Positions 10,371-22,984 are shown, numbered from the stretch's first letter. The stretch: 64,000 nucleotides of DNA from Holacanthus passer (GCA_025331565.1 JAFREQ010000043.1:4473001-4537000), one strand, 5' to 3'. Numbers and translations are program-made. Notes: generated from the letters alone by a model not told the origin.

Positions 10371-11544
10371 AATGTCAGCAGGGCCGTTTCTCGCTCCATG
10401 GGGGCCCTATGTAAGATGCTGTTTGGGGGCCTTAGTTTGTCAAACTATGATGGAGAGATTCCTAACCCTTTAGGTGGTCCACTAAGATGCCACAATCTAT
10501 TACACTTCACGAGCAAAACAGGCTACAGTCATAATAGCCTCTCATATTAAAATGAAACATCTTAAGTTTAGTCACTCAGACAAGTTAAACTGATAAAAAA
10601 CGATATTACAAGGAAAACAATAATCTTCTATTCGTCAATAAACAAAACAGATATTGAGTGGGTTTTTTTAATGTTTGATTTAAATAAAAAACAAATACAA
10701 TAAGAGTAAAAATAAATTAAATTAATCATAAGTAATCCTAAAGTAATGTGAAGTGTCAAATATCTGAGAGACAACTTCCACTGGACGATGACAGAGCAGA
10801 CAACAACAACAACAACACTCCTCCCTGCTAGAATCTGAATAACCAGCTCTGGGCTCAGTCAGTCAGTCAGTCAGTCCCATGGCAGGACAGCACAGTCCAT
10901 TCACATGTGACATGTTCTTTTCATTTTAGAAAACTTTCATGAAGCAAACACTAAAGCTGGGTTTATGACGAACAAATTCTCACCAGCTAGCTAACATTTA
11001 TCCGAGGCTAGCCAAGCTAGCTAGCTAGCAGGACAAACAAACTTGCTAAAAACTGGGCGTTACACCTCCCCCACCCACACACATCACGAACTAATGCCTT
11101 ACCTTTATCCTTTGTACGTTTTTCTTCCTCCGTTTTCTTATTCCTCCGTTTTTCTGGTCCACTAGGATAATTTCTTTAAGACGCCATTACGGTGTTTGCC
11201 TTGTTTAATATGCTCACCGACGGGAATGATGGGTAGCTGTCAATCATTCCCATGGTAACTGTCGGCGCCCTCACGTCACTCACAGAGTGACGTGATTATG
11301 ACTTAATTATGCCACAAAAACACCAGCCACAGCTTATTATTGTAGTTCATTCTATTAATATCCTACATTTATTTTTTAAGCATATAAGGGATATAATAAA
11401 CACATGAGATAGCTACAGATAAAGACAGGTCATTTTAATTCTCCTCAGATGAGGTTGAACATGCAGCTTTGGGGCCCCCTGGTGGCATGGGGGCCTATGT
11501 ATTTGTGTAGTCCGCATATAGCAAGAAGCGGCTCTGAATGTCAG
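10371..11544. mobile_element. hAT-type non-autonomous DNA transposon with 8-bp TSD
   Basis: Terminal inverted repeats are CAGGGCCGTTTCTCGC at 10379 and, read from the other end, CAGAGCCGCTTCTTGC ending at 11536. The 8-bp direct repeat aatgtcag flanks it at 10371-10378 and 11537-11544. The 8-bp duplication and CAG-type tips define the hAT superfamily. The 1158-bp interior has no transposase-like frame. Subterminal gggggcc-rich segments occur near both ends (10400-10432 and 11472-11495). It also contains agtc repeats at about 10857-10876 and gctagcta repeats near 10983-11028. It lies between the mu gene and the delta-like remnant. Confidence 0.85.
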
Positions 11545-12062
11545 ACACAGTGATCAAAATCTATGATAAAAAACATATGTTGGGTTTTGTTTTTTGTTTT
11601 GACCATTACAGGGATGTTTCAGGATTCATGTGTGTATTATATATGTGTGCGTGCGTGTTTGTGTGTGCATATGTTGGTCATATGATACAATAGAATGTAA
11701 GTTTGGAATTTGATCATTTTGGTGTAGTTTTGCTAAAACATGCTTTTTATGTTTTTTTCTGTCTTTTCCGATTAAATGACAAAGAAGAATGTTTTATTTT
11801 AAAGCATTTTTCATACATTTTTTCTTATAAACTCATAGTATTATGTAAGTAATCACACATGTTTTTTTTATTTCAATTACAAGACCTTTATGTATTTTCA
11901 AAAATAAATGTTTAAATGAAATAAAGCATTGATGTTGCTTCTCATACTTTTTTCTCTCCTCCATTATTGTTATTTTGAAAATGTTCATACTGTCTGTAGT
12001 TTCAAATTTTCAATGCATAATACTTATAACAGCACTATTCATGTTTTAAACATTTTATTTAG

Positions 12063-12376
12063 TGGACCCCTCAGTGGAGCTCCTTCTGGCCCCCAGTGAA
12101 GAGTCAGGACTACAAAGACTGTCATGCTCTGGATGGGGCTTCAACCCTCAAATCAAATGGTTTTCTGACTCTCAGCCAAGATCTTCTTCAACCGATGACA
12201 TCAGTATGAGTGCAGATGGACGTGTGGCCGTAACCAGCCGACTTCATGTCCCTCGAAATGAGTGGAAAACAGGAAAGGTCTTCACTTGTCAAGTGTCTGA
12301 CGGGTCTTGCCACCTCTATGAGAAACACTAGTTATATCCTAGATTGAAGATGCTGACAGGTCTGAACTGGACTTAC
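12063..12376 (+). pseudogene. Orphan Ig constant domain plus stalk remnant, probable IgD 3' end
   Basis: An acceptor (ttatttag) opens a frame reading DPSVELLLAPSEE, then LSCSGWGFNPQIKWF, DISMSADGRVAV and WKTGKVFTCQVSD. This is a C1-set domain with both core cysteines and the core Trp. It ends early at TAG (12329-12331). From about 12343, in another frame, IEDADRSELDLLNG resembles the acidic stalk that precedes the membrane segment of teleost IgD. No transmembrane sequence follows. The order (last C domain then stalk) and the position downstream of mu suggest the relic of the final C-delta domain and TM1. Identity as delta rather than another Ig-like gene rests on recall, not on a search. Confidence 0.6.
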
Positions 12377-12399
12377 TCAATGGTATGATACAGAGGTAC

Positions 12400-13177
12400 A
12401 TTCATGTGAAAACACAGAGATCTATGTATCTCTTCTCCCTTCCATGCATACACATACACACTCAGGGTCACTGTAAATGTGTGCACACTCTGTCTTTGAG
12501 TTTGAGCTGCATGTTTGTGTCTGCATTTGTGTACCTTGTGGGTTTAAAGGAATTCACATCTGGGAGGGATGACACTCAGCACATCCAGGCTTGCTATTGG
12601 CTACCTCTGAAGCGATCTGGCACTGCGTGTGCCGTGATTGGCTGGGGACCCCGTGGCAGTCAGCCCAAATCTGTGATGCTGTTGCTGGGATGGAGTCACA
12701 GCATGCTGCTGCCAGTATAAGTGCCAAGGGACCGGCAACAGGGAAGCAGGGCACCATGCCCAGCAGGCTGCCTGAGAGCGTCTCCCTGTCTAACACCCCC
12801 ATACCCTCACATATTCCCATGCCAAGCCCCCCCTCCTTCTGGGTCCTTGCTTGACCCCTTCAGTGTGTCAATATAAACCAGGGACAAGTGCCAACCAAAC
12901 ATCCTCACACATATAGGAGAGCTCTTCTCTCTCTACATCTACTGTAGAGACACCACTGAGCAACGTACTCAACCACAACCTGCCCAGTGGCCAACTGTAG
13001 AGGCCTGTGGTGGTACTGAGCGGCTCCCAAGGTGTTGAACCGAACGTGAAGTAGTGCAGTGCTGAAAATACAGGACGAGAAAATTCTTATTTTATCATCA
13101 ATACATTAATGTTGTCATTGTAATGATCATTAAAGTAATGTCCCGGTCCCATCATCATTTTCATGTCATCTTAAAAG

Positions 13178-13208
<31 letters not shown>

Positions 13209-15650
13209 ACACACACATACACGCATTGTGCATGTAGATTCATACAGGGTGGAAATTAATTGTCTTTAACCTAATCTAGAGGCGTATGTAGAGATACTTT
13301 TAAAAATACATTTTCAATTAAATTACTAAATAAAAAGGAAAGGAGAGACAAAGCGTAACATAACATAAACCTCATCTCTCCACCTCAACCTCAAAACCTC
13401 AAAACCTCAAAAAAGCGTCTCAATTTCTTTGTTCTTATTGCTGTTAGAATTACTTTAAAAGAAGAAGGGTGAACTACAGTAAATCAGGCATGTCAAGCCT
13501 TAAAACACCAGTGACAAGAAACACCCAGCCAGAGGCCAACCACACCAACCACATAATGTCACTATGTGAATAATTACCAAGTCACATGTCTAGAGGTCCT
13601 TCAACCAACCAAATACTGAAAGGAAATGACACTGGTACGAAACACAAGCATTGTCTTGGTGCCTCATCTCAAAGATATAGCAAAGAAGATGTCTGGAGCA
13701 ACACAGCCCCAATTAAATACCATGTTTAAAAAAATCCATTGAGAAGGAGAAGAACATCTTTTCTAGTAATATGTATTTGTTCTAGTTACATGTATTGTAC
13801 AGTATGAGCATCACTTACATAGCGTGTCTGTAAAAGAATGTAAAAGTGTTTCTAAGTAAGAAAGAATTTTGAACACATATTGTTTTAGTTCATCCAATCT
13901 GTGCAGCATCTTAAATAAAGACATATGTTTTGTGCTATTCCGTCAACACTGCCAACAGATTTCAATAAAACCACAACAGTTTGGTAAACAATATTTGTAT
14001 TATGCTTTGTGGTCATCTACATATTAGCAAGCATTCATATGAGGGCTTGTCCAGATAAATTACAAGAGGACTATTTAAGTGTAGGTGCTGCACAACAATG
14101 TTCAGAACACTGAAAAAGAAAACATTTTAAATTATAATGCAAGGCATGTGCATTTTAGTTATAAACACTTCCAGCAGGTGGCAACATTCTATTAATCATA
14201 TTAACCCAGAATGTAATGTCACCAGTAGGTTTTCCTGTTTTGACATGTCACAGACTACAGGGGTGTAAATAATAAAGTCATGGCTGAAAACCATTCAGCT
14301 GCTTCAGTTTGAGAGTCCTGGTAATGTGCACGCTGGCCCACTGTTACACTGACATAGCTTACTGGGACAGTTGAATAAATCAGAGCTGCAGTATCATTAA
14401 TCCTATTAGTAATGCCTGTGCTTGTACTAACATGACAGTCCAAACTGTCTGCTGTGAAAAATGAAGGTGAACTACCGTGGTGAGGGTAGTTTTAAGTTAA
14501 CTCAGGATCCAGCATAGCAATGTTTTTAACTGTCATTTCATGTTGACACGACAATATTAGTGAAAATTATGGCTAAAAGATAATACTAAATTTGTCTCAT
14601 GTATCACACCTGTTTAGGTAGATTTTTTCATTCATTTTACATAAATATTTTTAAGAAAATAAGGGCAGTTTTGTCAGTAGTTTCCAGGTAATGTGACCCA
14701 GTGACTCGAAATGCCACATTGGACACAACTCTTCACATTTTAGTGCTTTTTCTATTCTATTGAATAGTTCTGTAGAAAATACATGATTTTTCATAATAGC
14801 TTCCATGTAATGTGACCCAGTGACTCCAAATCAATATAATCAATATCAAAAATATTACTACACAGGCCACATAGGAGACATCTCTTTAAAACCACCACAA
14901 AAACAACTAACTGCAGCGTTAAATAAAAACTGAATATCCACTTTTCCTTGATGTGACAGAGGCTCAACTCATGAACATACACTGAACACATTCAAAAACT
15001 TCGTCAAGTGGCAAAATCCCTAAAGATCTCACAAATTTAAAACCGCCACATTTTTTCACCCATATTTTCCTTTTTCTATTGGCCAGGCATCCAAAACAGT
15101 TAACTCCTTGGTAAGTCGTGGCCTATTACACGTGTGTTGTCCAAGGGCCAGAATATTTCTAAGCAGACACTGTGTATGTGTGTGTGTGGGGGGGGGACTT
15201 TGAAATAAAAAGAATAATTTATCGTTGTTTGATCATTTCACTTTCGTACAAAATGTTAGTGTGGCAGTGTTAAGGTTATTAATAGCCTATCAGTGTCAAT
15301 ATCAGTGTGAACAGGCTAATACACAGAAAATCCATTATGATAACTAGATACTAGATAGGCAGTCAATGCTCAATTCAAAACCCACAGCTCAAATACCAAT
15401 GAATGAGTCCTTATCTCAACAAATAACTCTTATTTGGGAGTCGCAGGAAGCAAACAAAAATTCTCAGTACAGCAGTTGGCCAACAAAAATAAACCAAAGC
15501 CACAACAATCGCATCTAATAACAAGCTCAGTGAACAACTCCAGAGTTACCTCCCATAGTCATAGGATGTTCTCTTTCTCTGCCGTATAATTTACCATTTT
15601 CCACATCTACCAGTTAAACTGACACTTCAGTGTGTATTTGTTTGCTTTTT
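12400..15650. other. Non-coding region 3' of the IgH remnant
   Basis: No exon was supported. About 12590-12720 is moderately GC-rich with a CCAAT-like gattggct and a TATA-like agtataag, perhaps part of an old LTR or promoter. A (CT)n/(CA)n patch lies at 13177-13225. At 14683-14720 and 14803-14840 a ~34-bp unit (gtaatgtgacccagtgact core) is repeated. 14285-14400 is one copy of a block that recurs near 17004. Confidence 0.5.
14285..14400. repeat. Duplicated ~110-bp block, copy 1
   Basis: It shares an ordered series of words with 17004-17125: gctgaaaaccattcagctg, agtcctg, cactgttacactgacat and cttactgggacagttgaa. It has no open frame and no recombination signal. It may be an unclassified short interspersed element or a duplicated non-coding element. 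Confidence 0.45.
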
Positions 15651-15652
15651 TT

Positions 15653-16195
15653 ATGCCTCTGTGCCTGTGACAGTCGTGGTCAGAGGAGTAATGCTTTCAG
15701 ATTGTCCGTCCATCCCATTCCCGTGAACATGATATCTCAGGAACACCTTGAGAGAATTACTTCAAATTTGGTACAAACATCCACTTGGACTCAAGGATGA
15801 ACTTATTAGATTTTCATGGTCAAAGGTCAAAGGTCAAGGTCTGTGACCTCACAAAACACAGTTTGGCTATAACATGACAAGATTTCACACAAATGTTTAA
15901 TAGGATGAAATGATGAAGTGGTGGCATTTTATATCAAAAGGATCAAAGGTCAACTTCACTGTGACATCATGGCGTTCTGCAGAAACACTTTTCTTTTCAG
16001 CAACATCCATATTTGAAGCATTGTCTACTGTCATGGCTACAACTTTGTGTTCTATCAGAAAAACATGTAGTGATAACTTCCATTTTGCCAAAAAATACAT
16101 CTTAACACTTTTATTAATTTCCTTTAAAGTTCTCACTACATATATTATATGAGTCTGAACAGACATGGATGTAAACTGTGACTTGGCAGAGGCAT
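15653..16195. repeat. Fish interspersed repeat with ATGCCTCTG ends
   Basis: The left tip atgcctctg (15653) and the right tip cagaggcat (ending 16195) are exact inverted copies. The interior has the familiar teleost repeat text gatatctcaggaacacctt, a ggtcaaaggtcaaaggtcaag tract near 15820, and ctgtgacctcacaaaac. A small non-autonomous DNA transposon is the likely nature. The open frames inside have no known motif. Confidence 0.6.
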
Positions 16196-16500
16196 TGGTG
16201 GTATATTTCTGTGTATCTCACTTGCATCTTCATTCAAACCACAGAGACATCCATTGAAACCTTTATGCTGGTTAATAGTGACATAGAAAATTCTTAAATT
16301 CAAGCTCAAGATATTTTAAGTGAGTATCAGTGAGTAACTATAACTATGTTTTAACCACAATTACTTTCCATTGAATCCAGCTAAGAAAACAGCATACAAG
16401 CTTAATTTAGTGAAACATTTATAATACTACAACTACAGCATACTTATAAATGTTAAGAGTGTCTCTAGGATAGCCACTGTCATTTCTGGGTGGGTGTATC

Positions 16501-16508
16501 ATGCAAAT
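16501..16508 (+). promoter_or_regulatory. Octamer motif ATGCAAAT
   Basis: This is an exact Oct-factor octamer in AT-rich non-coding DNA 8 kb downstream of the mu gene. Octamers drive immunoglobulin promoters and the teleost IgH enhancer. No V gene follows it, so if functional it would belong to an enhancer. A single 8-mer is weak evidence. Confidence 0.25.
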
Positions 16509-17003
16509 GTGTGATTGGACTTGTGAAAAAAACAACAGAGTTGTGATAACGTTTTTCTAAGAATTTACAACAATTTCCTCCATCAGCTTTTCCTGAAAAC
16601 ATAATACAGAAAATTACAGCCGATATTTTGCAGGTTCATCAAATGCATTGTTCAAATATACAACATTACAGCATCTTTTCAGGGAATTTTTAAGGCCTTG
16701 GTTACATAAAGTACTATGAAGCACCAAGTGTGATACAGTGTCAAATTTCTTATTATTCATAAACTGAGAGAATCATCAGTGTGTAAGGTAGATGATTGTA
16801 ATGTATATTATATGATACCTGACATCGGTATTAAATTCCAGTTTAATATGTTACCACTGCTGGGTAAATATTACATACATATAATATATAGAAAAGTAAA
16901 CTTTTAGCAGGACCAAGCTTTGTGTAGTCATCCTAAGGGGATTTTGCACATTGACTTTGAGAGGCAATGAAAAGTTCAATTAAATTAAATTACATTAAAT
17001 GGT

Positions 17004-17125
17004 GGCTGAGTTCCATTTAGCTGTTTCTGTTTCAGGGCCCTGATATTGTGTGTGCTGACTGTCACACTATCATGGCTTACTGGGACGCTTGAACAAAAAC
17101 AGAGCCATTGTTTCAATGTATTTAA
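17004..17125. repeat. Duplicated ~110-bp block, copy 2
   Basis: Second copy of the block at 14285-14400, with cttactgggac, cactatcatgg and tttagctgtttc in the same order. It is diverged by substitutions and small gaps. Confidence 0.45.
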
Positions 17126-18539
17126 CCTAAAATCACTTGTCACACTTGATTAGTCTTTTGATTTCTTTTTAACTTTTTACGCTACTTCAAAAAACGACTG
17201 GCTCCAACTGCTTATAACTATTTATGTTAAATTTGTAGAGATTTGTGTTCACTTTGCTGTCACAGTATTTTTACACTGATCAGTCTTACTTACATCCTCT
17301 GTGAATTAATGATATAAGACATAAAACTTTAAAAATTCTTGAAAAAGTTTGTTCCCAGAAAACTTTTTATAAGGACTGTTTAGTTGGTTAATGTTGCACA
17401 GAAAAAGTATCAGGTCATGCTTCTTCTGAGCTAGGATCGTGCTCATTTGTCGACAAGGATTCTGGGAATTTGCACAACATACAATAACATTTAATGCCAT
17501 ATACAATTTATACATTCAAAACACTTTTAAATGTAAATCACATTGTTCTCTCTTCTTTCTTTTACTGAATTTGTATTAGACGTAAATCAGATGTGGTCAA
17601 AATCTGCAAACTTTATAACTGGATGTAAGCTGTTATCAGGTGACACTGCAGACGCTGACTTGTGGGTCGTAAAATTTAATTTTGAGATATTACATTAACA
17701 TTAGTATAATTTGAATTGAGGGCTAACAGCTGTGGATCAGAAAATGCCCCCCATACCATTAATTAAAACATCATGGACAAATTGGATGGAATACTTTTTC
17801 CATTATTTTCTGAAAACAAATTCAGTGTACTTGTTCACCTTCATTAATTTAATTATGTACACAGTTATACAAATTACACGTAACTCACAGTTGTATCACT
17901 TATCATTATTTGCTCAGTGTAACTGATTCTGCATAACTATTCAGACAGGACAAAACTAAAATAATCCAGTGACTACAGATTTAGTTTAATTTGAATTTGT
18001 TCTCTCCAGCATGAGCACAGAACATAATCATTGATATGCATGACAAAGACAGAACAGTAAAAGTTTCCAGTGGCAAATGTGGCACAATATTTCCCCATGA
18101 CACTGTTTAGTGTAACCAAGGTTTGGTTTCTGTTTCATCCTGTTCCAAGGAAGTCATTGGTTGTTACTTTTTTTCACCTAATAGAGCCTACGTGTTCACA
18201 GTCATTGCTGCCATGCATGGTGCTATTTTAAAGACATTTATCCAGAGGTGAACTTTGTATCATTCTGCATACTGTTTGCAAAGGAAATGCATGATGGTTG
18301 AATATCTGCTCCACCTTCACATGAATAAATGCATGCAGGTACAGATGCACACAATGGATTTTGAATGCATATGCACATATAGTCGTAAAATGAGATCCAG
18401 CCTGTAACCACAGTGGTGTGCCAGTGTGGGTTTAGCAAGGCCCTGACATGCTGTGCTCTCAGCTGAACACAGGTTAGTGAGCAGGTATGATAGGTGTCCT
18501 TGCATTTTGCACATAAGGTTTCACTTGTTTACAGCCAAC

Positions 18540-19530
18540 AAGGGCGCGGCTTTATCCCTACTTTATATGCGAGTTCACTCAAGTTTAAGCGCGCACACGC
18601 ACACGTGCACGCGGCCTACTTTTCCCAATTCATGTGCAACTCATATGCAGAGAGAGAGAGAGAGAGAGAGAGATTCTCCTTGCAGGCTGCTGCTGCTGCT
18701 GTGCCAATGCGCAAACAGTGGAGAGGTGTCCCCGAAACCGAGGCTCCAGAGCGATCATGCGACTGACTGCCGAGCGCGTCCTGCTCCTCTTCCTCCTCTT
18801 CTCCTGCTCCTGATCGGTGGCTCTGTGTTCCGCAGTCTCCTGGGAGGACCGTACCGCCCTCGATGGCTCGGCTATCGGCGCTCGCCTCGCACTGAATGGC
18901 TGCCCGGAGCGAGGTAACGCGGGGAGAGAGCGCGCCGCTTCTCCTCCTTTGAACCGACGCTGTGCATCAGCTTCCCAGGGACGGGGGTGAGTGTCTTGTC
19001 TGCCGGGGTCGTGTGAGGACCTGGCGGCGGAGGAGGAGGAGGAGGAGGGGAGGGTGGACTGTGCCGGTGTATGTAGGCTGGTGATGAACGGTCCAGCAGA
19101 TACGGGACAATTGAAGTTTGGATAAGTCTGAAGCGAGGGGACGGGTCCAGGTTGGCACGGTCCGAAACTTTCCTCTAAATTCAAAACACTTCATTATCAA
19201 CGCAGAGTGTGGTGTTTTTGCACTCAAATGGTTAATTTTCTCTCACACAAATATGCAAAAATGTGATGGCAGTCAGTTTTTTTTTTTGGCCGGTTGTAAA
19301 GAGCCGAGCCTTGTTGTGCTCCCCCCCCCTCCCCTCGCTCCGTGCCGCACTGGTTCCGTCTGGCTCGCCCTCAGTGGCTGCGTGTCCTGGGATGACCTGT
19401 TGATGTCGGTAGAATGGAGAATGGCAGGGGGAGCGATTTCCCCCATCACCAAAATATTTAAATAAGCAACATTTGGGCTCTGACAACCGGCGTCGCAGCA
19501 CGGCTACCTCGTCCACACCGGCAGTAAGTG
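18540..19530 (+). promoter_or_regulatory. nacc1: CpG-rich promoter and 5' UTR region of NACC1
   Basis: A sharp rise in G+C and CpG occurs in an AT-rich background, with a GA repeat at 18645-18673 and a GGA repeat at about 19026-19048. Two splice-donor candidates, gag|gtaacg at 18914 and gca|gtaagt at 19524, could end alternative non-coding first exons. These would join the first coding exon, whose acceptor is at 22829-22830. The transcription start cannot be fixed from sequence alone. Confidence 0.6.
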
Positions 19531-20620
19531 TCTCGTTTGTCTCTTGAGTGTGTCGCGGAAATGCTTGACATTGTGAGTGCGCGTGAGGTGGATGGTGCCG
19601 GGGCGAACCCAAAATATTTAACAGTAGCGTTAGCTTAGCCGTTAGCCACCTCCATAGGCCTGCTGCGGATGGGAGAGGGCAAACATTTCAGAGGAGGGGA
19701 GGGGGGGGCAAACTACGACTGGTTTGGTTTACAAGATGCTGTAGATTAATGTACACTGGATGCCATTTGACGGCACGTAAACAGGAACACACCGTCGCCC
19801 TCAGCCGGGTATCACCGGGGCTCGCTGCCATCCTGTGTCGCCCCCCCCCACTCCTCCCTCCTCCTCCCGTCGCCTCCCGGCTCCGGTGCCAGCAGACAGT
19901 GGAGCCCTCCCGGCGGGGAGGCTGGCACACGGTGCGTTCAGGAGCTCCTCATCTGCTCCCACATTATCCGGCATCCTTTAACACTTCTGTACAGATTACT
20001 GTCCAGGCACTCATACTAATACTGAGTTGAGAAGTTTAGCTTTTAATGTGTGCTACTTCACAATCAGGGTCTCTGTTATATAAGAATAATCATGCCTCTG
20101 TGTACATGTCTGTTTACACTGTGTGTGATCTTGATAGGAGTAGCACAGGCATGTAGGCATGGGCACATGGGAACCAGGAAATGCCTATAGAGGGAATGCA
20201 TTGTGTGCCAGCTGCACCAATGACTCCACAGTAATCACCCACATAGCAATGCAAGAGCCCATGCTGTTTCCAGAGAAGAACTGGACGAACTGGAAAGTAG
20301 TCAGACAGTATAAATTTCGAAATATGTTTACAGCCGTGCCATCATAATGTAACATAAGCCCTTTGAATGCAGGCAAAACATTCTTAAGGCTTACTACATA
20401 AAGTCTAAGGTCTTAAGTAGCTATGTTGTGACTATGTTTGACCTACTTTCTTCAGCAGGCTGGTTGGTAGGAGATCTAAGCCACAGGGTGAGCTGGGGTG
20501 AATTTCATTTGTTCACATTGCTGCACTCTATATATTTAATGGAATAAGGACCTGAGATGATCCCTCTCATCTCTGCAGGCCTCACTGCCCCTCCTTGGTG
20601 CATAAAGACACACATGCACA

Positions 20621-20625
20621 CACAA

Positions 20626-20668
<43 letters not shown>
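20621..20668. repeat. (CA)n microsatellite
   Basis: This is a near-perfect run of CA dinucleotides in the first intron of NACC1. Related GT-rich patches follow at about 20725-20870 and 21097-21120. Confidence 0.9.
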
Positions 20669-20670
<2 letters not shown>

Positions 20671-22830
20671 CACATTCTCTCTCACTGTCAGGACAAACTG
20701 TGCAAACACACCCTGCTCTCAGCCCAGTGTTTGTGTGTCTTTATGTGCACGCATGTGTGCTTACTGCGGCTTGCCAAACTGTAAACAAGCAGTATTGTCT
20801 AATGTCTGTGTGTGACTCAGTGTGCCTTTTGTGGGTTTGTTTGAGTTTGTGTGTGCGCATCTGTGTTTTAGTATGAGGGAGAGGGAGCTTGAGTGAGACA
20901 GAGACAAAGAGAGCATTTCTCTTTACCCTGGAGCTTGGCGAGGTCCCAAATGAAAGGCTTTGGATATGATGGGGCGGCTCACTCCGGCCCTCATCAGTCA
21001 GTCACACCAAAGTTGGTTGTATGCCTCTCACAGGGTTGGCTTCAGTCAGTTTGATCTCACAGTATCAGAGATTGCCTTTGTTTCATATACATCTATGTGT
21101 GTATGTGTGTGTGTGTGTGCAGCATGCATTCATGCAACACTTTTAAGTGGCAAAGCATCCGTGTGAAAAGTAGCTTTATCTCGGGTATGCCTGCACACTT
21201 GTGAACGGTACAGGCCTGTTTACTCATCTGTGTATACATGTGAACAAACTTATGACTGGTATTCTGCTTTGAGTAAAGGTTCATGGTCAATGAAAATACC
21301 ACGTGGGCTTATCAATGAATCTGTTTTATTGTTAGCTGTTTTTGTAGAGATTATATAGTGTTTATGGGTACAGAGGGCATATACTGCTTATACCAGTGAA
21401 GTCCAAGTACTGAAAAGTAGATTCTTCCCAAAGCTGTTCAGTAGAATAATGTCATGTATACACGTTCTTAAACGTAAAGGAAGATATATTTTATAATATC
21501 TGCAGTGTCTTCACATACTGAATGAGAAGCTATCTTACAGAGTCATGCAATAACTGCACACAAGTGTTCAAATCCACAGCAGAGGGGACTTTGGTTCTCT
21601 TTAATTGAATATTTACAGGCATAATATAGGAATCTTTGAGAGGGTGCAGGGCAAGGGGGCATGTTTGCTTTTGACTGTTTAGAGAAGTGAATGGAAACAT
21701 GCTATGCAGTGTTTGTTTAGGCCACACACACACTTTTGCACATAGAATAACAGAATATGACCCAGTTATCTGAGGACACCAGGAATTTATAGCTCATAGA
21801 AGACAGAAAATAAAAAGGCTTTTACTGAGCCTGCTCCTGGCAAAAACAACTACTGCAAGGCTGAAGTGACGTATAGGATTAATGCAATGTAGATTATCTG
21901 TGGAAGCTACAACAAAACTTTGTTTCAAATATCAACGTCCTGTGAGCCTGCCAATAGCCTTCAGTAGGACTGTGTGAAGAAGTATTTGTGGCCTGTGTCA
22001 GCTGGATATGTTAAGGGATGTATAATTCTTACTCAGGACTACTTTTCTCTAGAATAGATTATGAAGACTTTGGCCTAGAAATAATAAAAATACTTGAAGT
22101 AGATTTAGTGTATGTTTGCTGTTACATTGTCCCAGAGTCTGTCAGCCATTTTATTGTGTCCATTAATGGAGGAGTCAGACATTCCTCACCTGTTTTGTTT
22201 TAGGTCTGTTCTCTATGAGCTTTCTGTCTTTTAACAAAGCCTTGTCACGTTACACCTCTTCCTCACATCGCCAGCTGATAACCCTCCTCACACTAAAGAA
22301 ACAGCACAGGATAAAACAGTTTTGGTCATTGTTGTGAACGGATCTGCTCAAGTTGTCCCACCTGGGACCTTGACACAGCTCATATGACCGGGGATAAAGC
22401 AATGTAAACACAGGATAATAGATGAGTCACTATGTGAGTTATATATGAATCTCACATAGCCAGTCCTCCAGCTCCTCAAACTCACAAAGGTCTGGAGACA
22501 AGACAGGAAAAACAAGGTTTTTTTTTTTTTCTTTTTTTGGCTTATAGGTTACAAGAAGGAGATCTGGCTGAATTGCCTAATTAAAACAAATATCCAGTGT
22601 AAAACCAACACTCCAATCCAGATCCTGTTAAGGAGTAATGTGTGTGGCACTAAATTTTTCTGAGCCAAGTTATAAACAGCAGCAGCCTAATTCTTCCAAG
22701 TGAAGTTGAACCTGTGTTTAATAACCAGTGTTATGTACAGAGTTTATGTGTGGATGGGTTGTAACTTTGCCACTTGTTGTAATTGTGCCATTCCTCTCTT
22801 TCTTTCTGTCTCTCTTTGTTTCCCAACAAG

Positions 22831-22984
22831 ACCCTTTGGTGGTGTGCGTAGGCGCGCCATGGCCCAGACCCTCCAGATGGCGATCCCAAACTTTGGCAAC
22901 AATGTTTTAGAGTGTCTGAATGAGCAGCGACTGCAGGGCCTCTACTGCGATGTCTCCGTGGTGGTCAAGGGCCATTCCTTCAAG
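22831..22984 (+). CDS. nacc1: NACC1 exon 2, start codon and N-terminus of BTB domain
   Basis: The acceptor tttcccaacaag is followed by 28 nt of 5' UTR and ATG at 22859 in the context cgcgccATGG. The frame reads MAQTLQMAIPNFGNN, LECLNEQRLQG and LYCDVSVVVKG, which is the conserved NACC1 start, so the start choice is firm. The donor is caag|gtaatg in phase 0. Confidence 0.95.

Noticed and set aside
12554..12854. Overlapping frames on both strands near 12.6-12.8 kb
   Set aside because: No known motif. The local GC-rich, promoter-like composition suggests an old LTR or repeat.
15910..16152. Opposed 80-89 codon frames
   Set aside because: They lie inside an interspersed repeat with inverted ends and carry no protein motif.
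18453..19184. Open frames on both strands in the GC-rich region
   Set aside because: CpG-island composition keeps frames open by chance. No conserved motif, and the region fits a promoter and 5' UTR.
20621..20668. Repeat arrays considered as CRISPR
   Set aside because: These are simple CA dinucleotides in a vertebrate genome, with no spacer structure.
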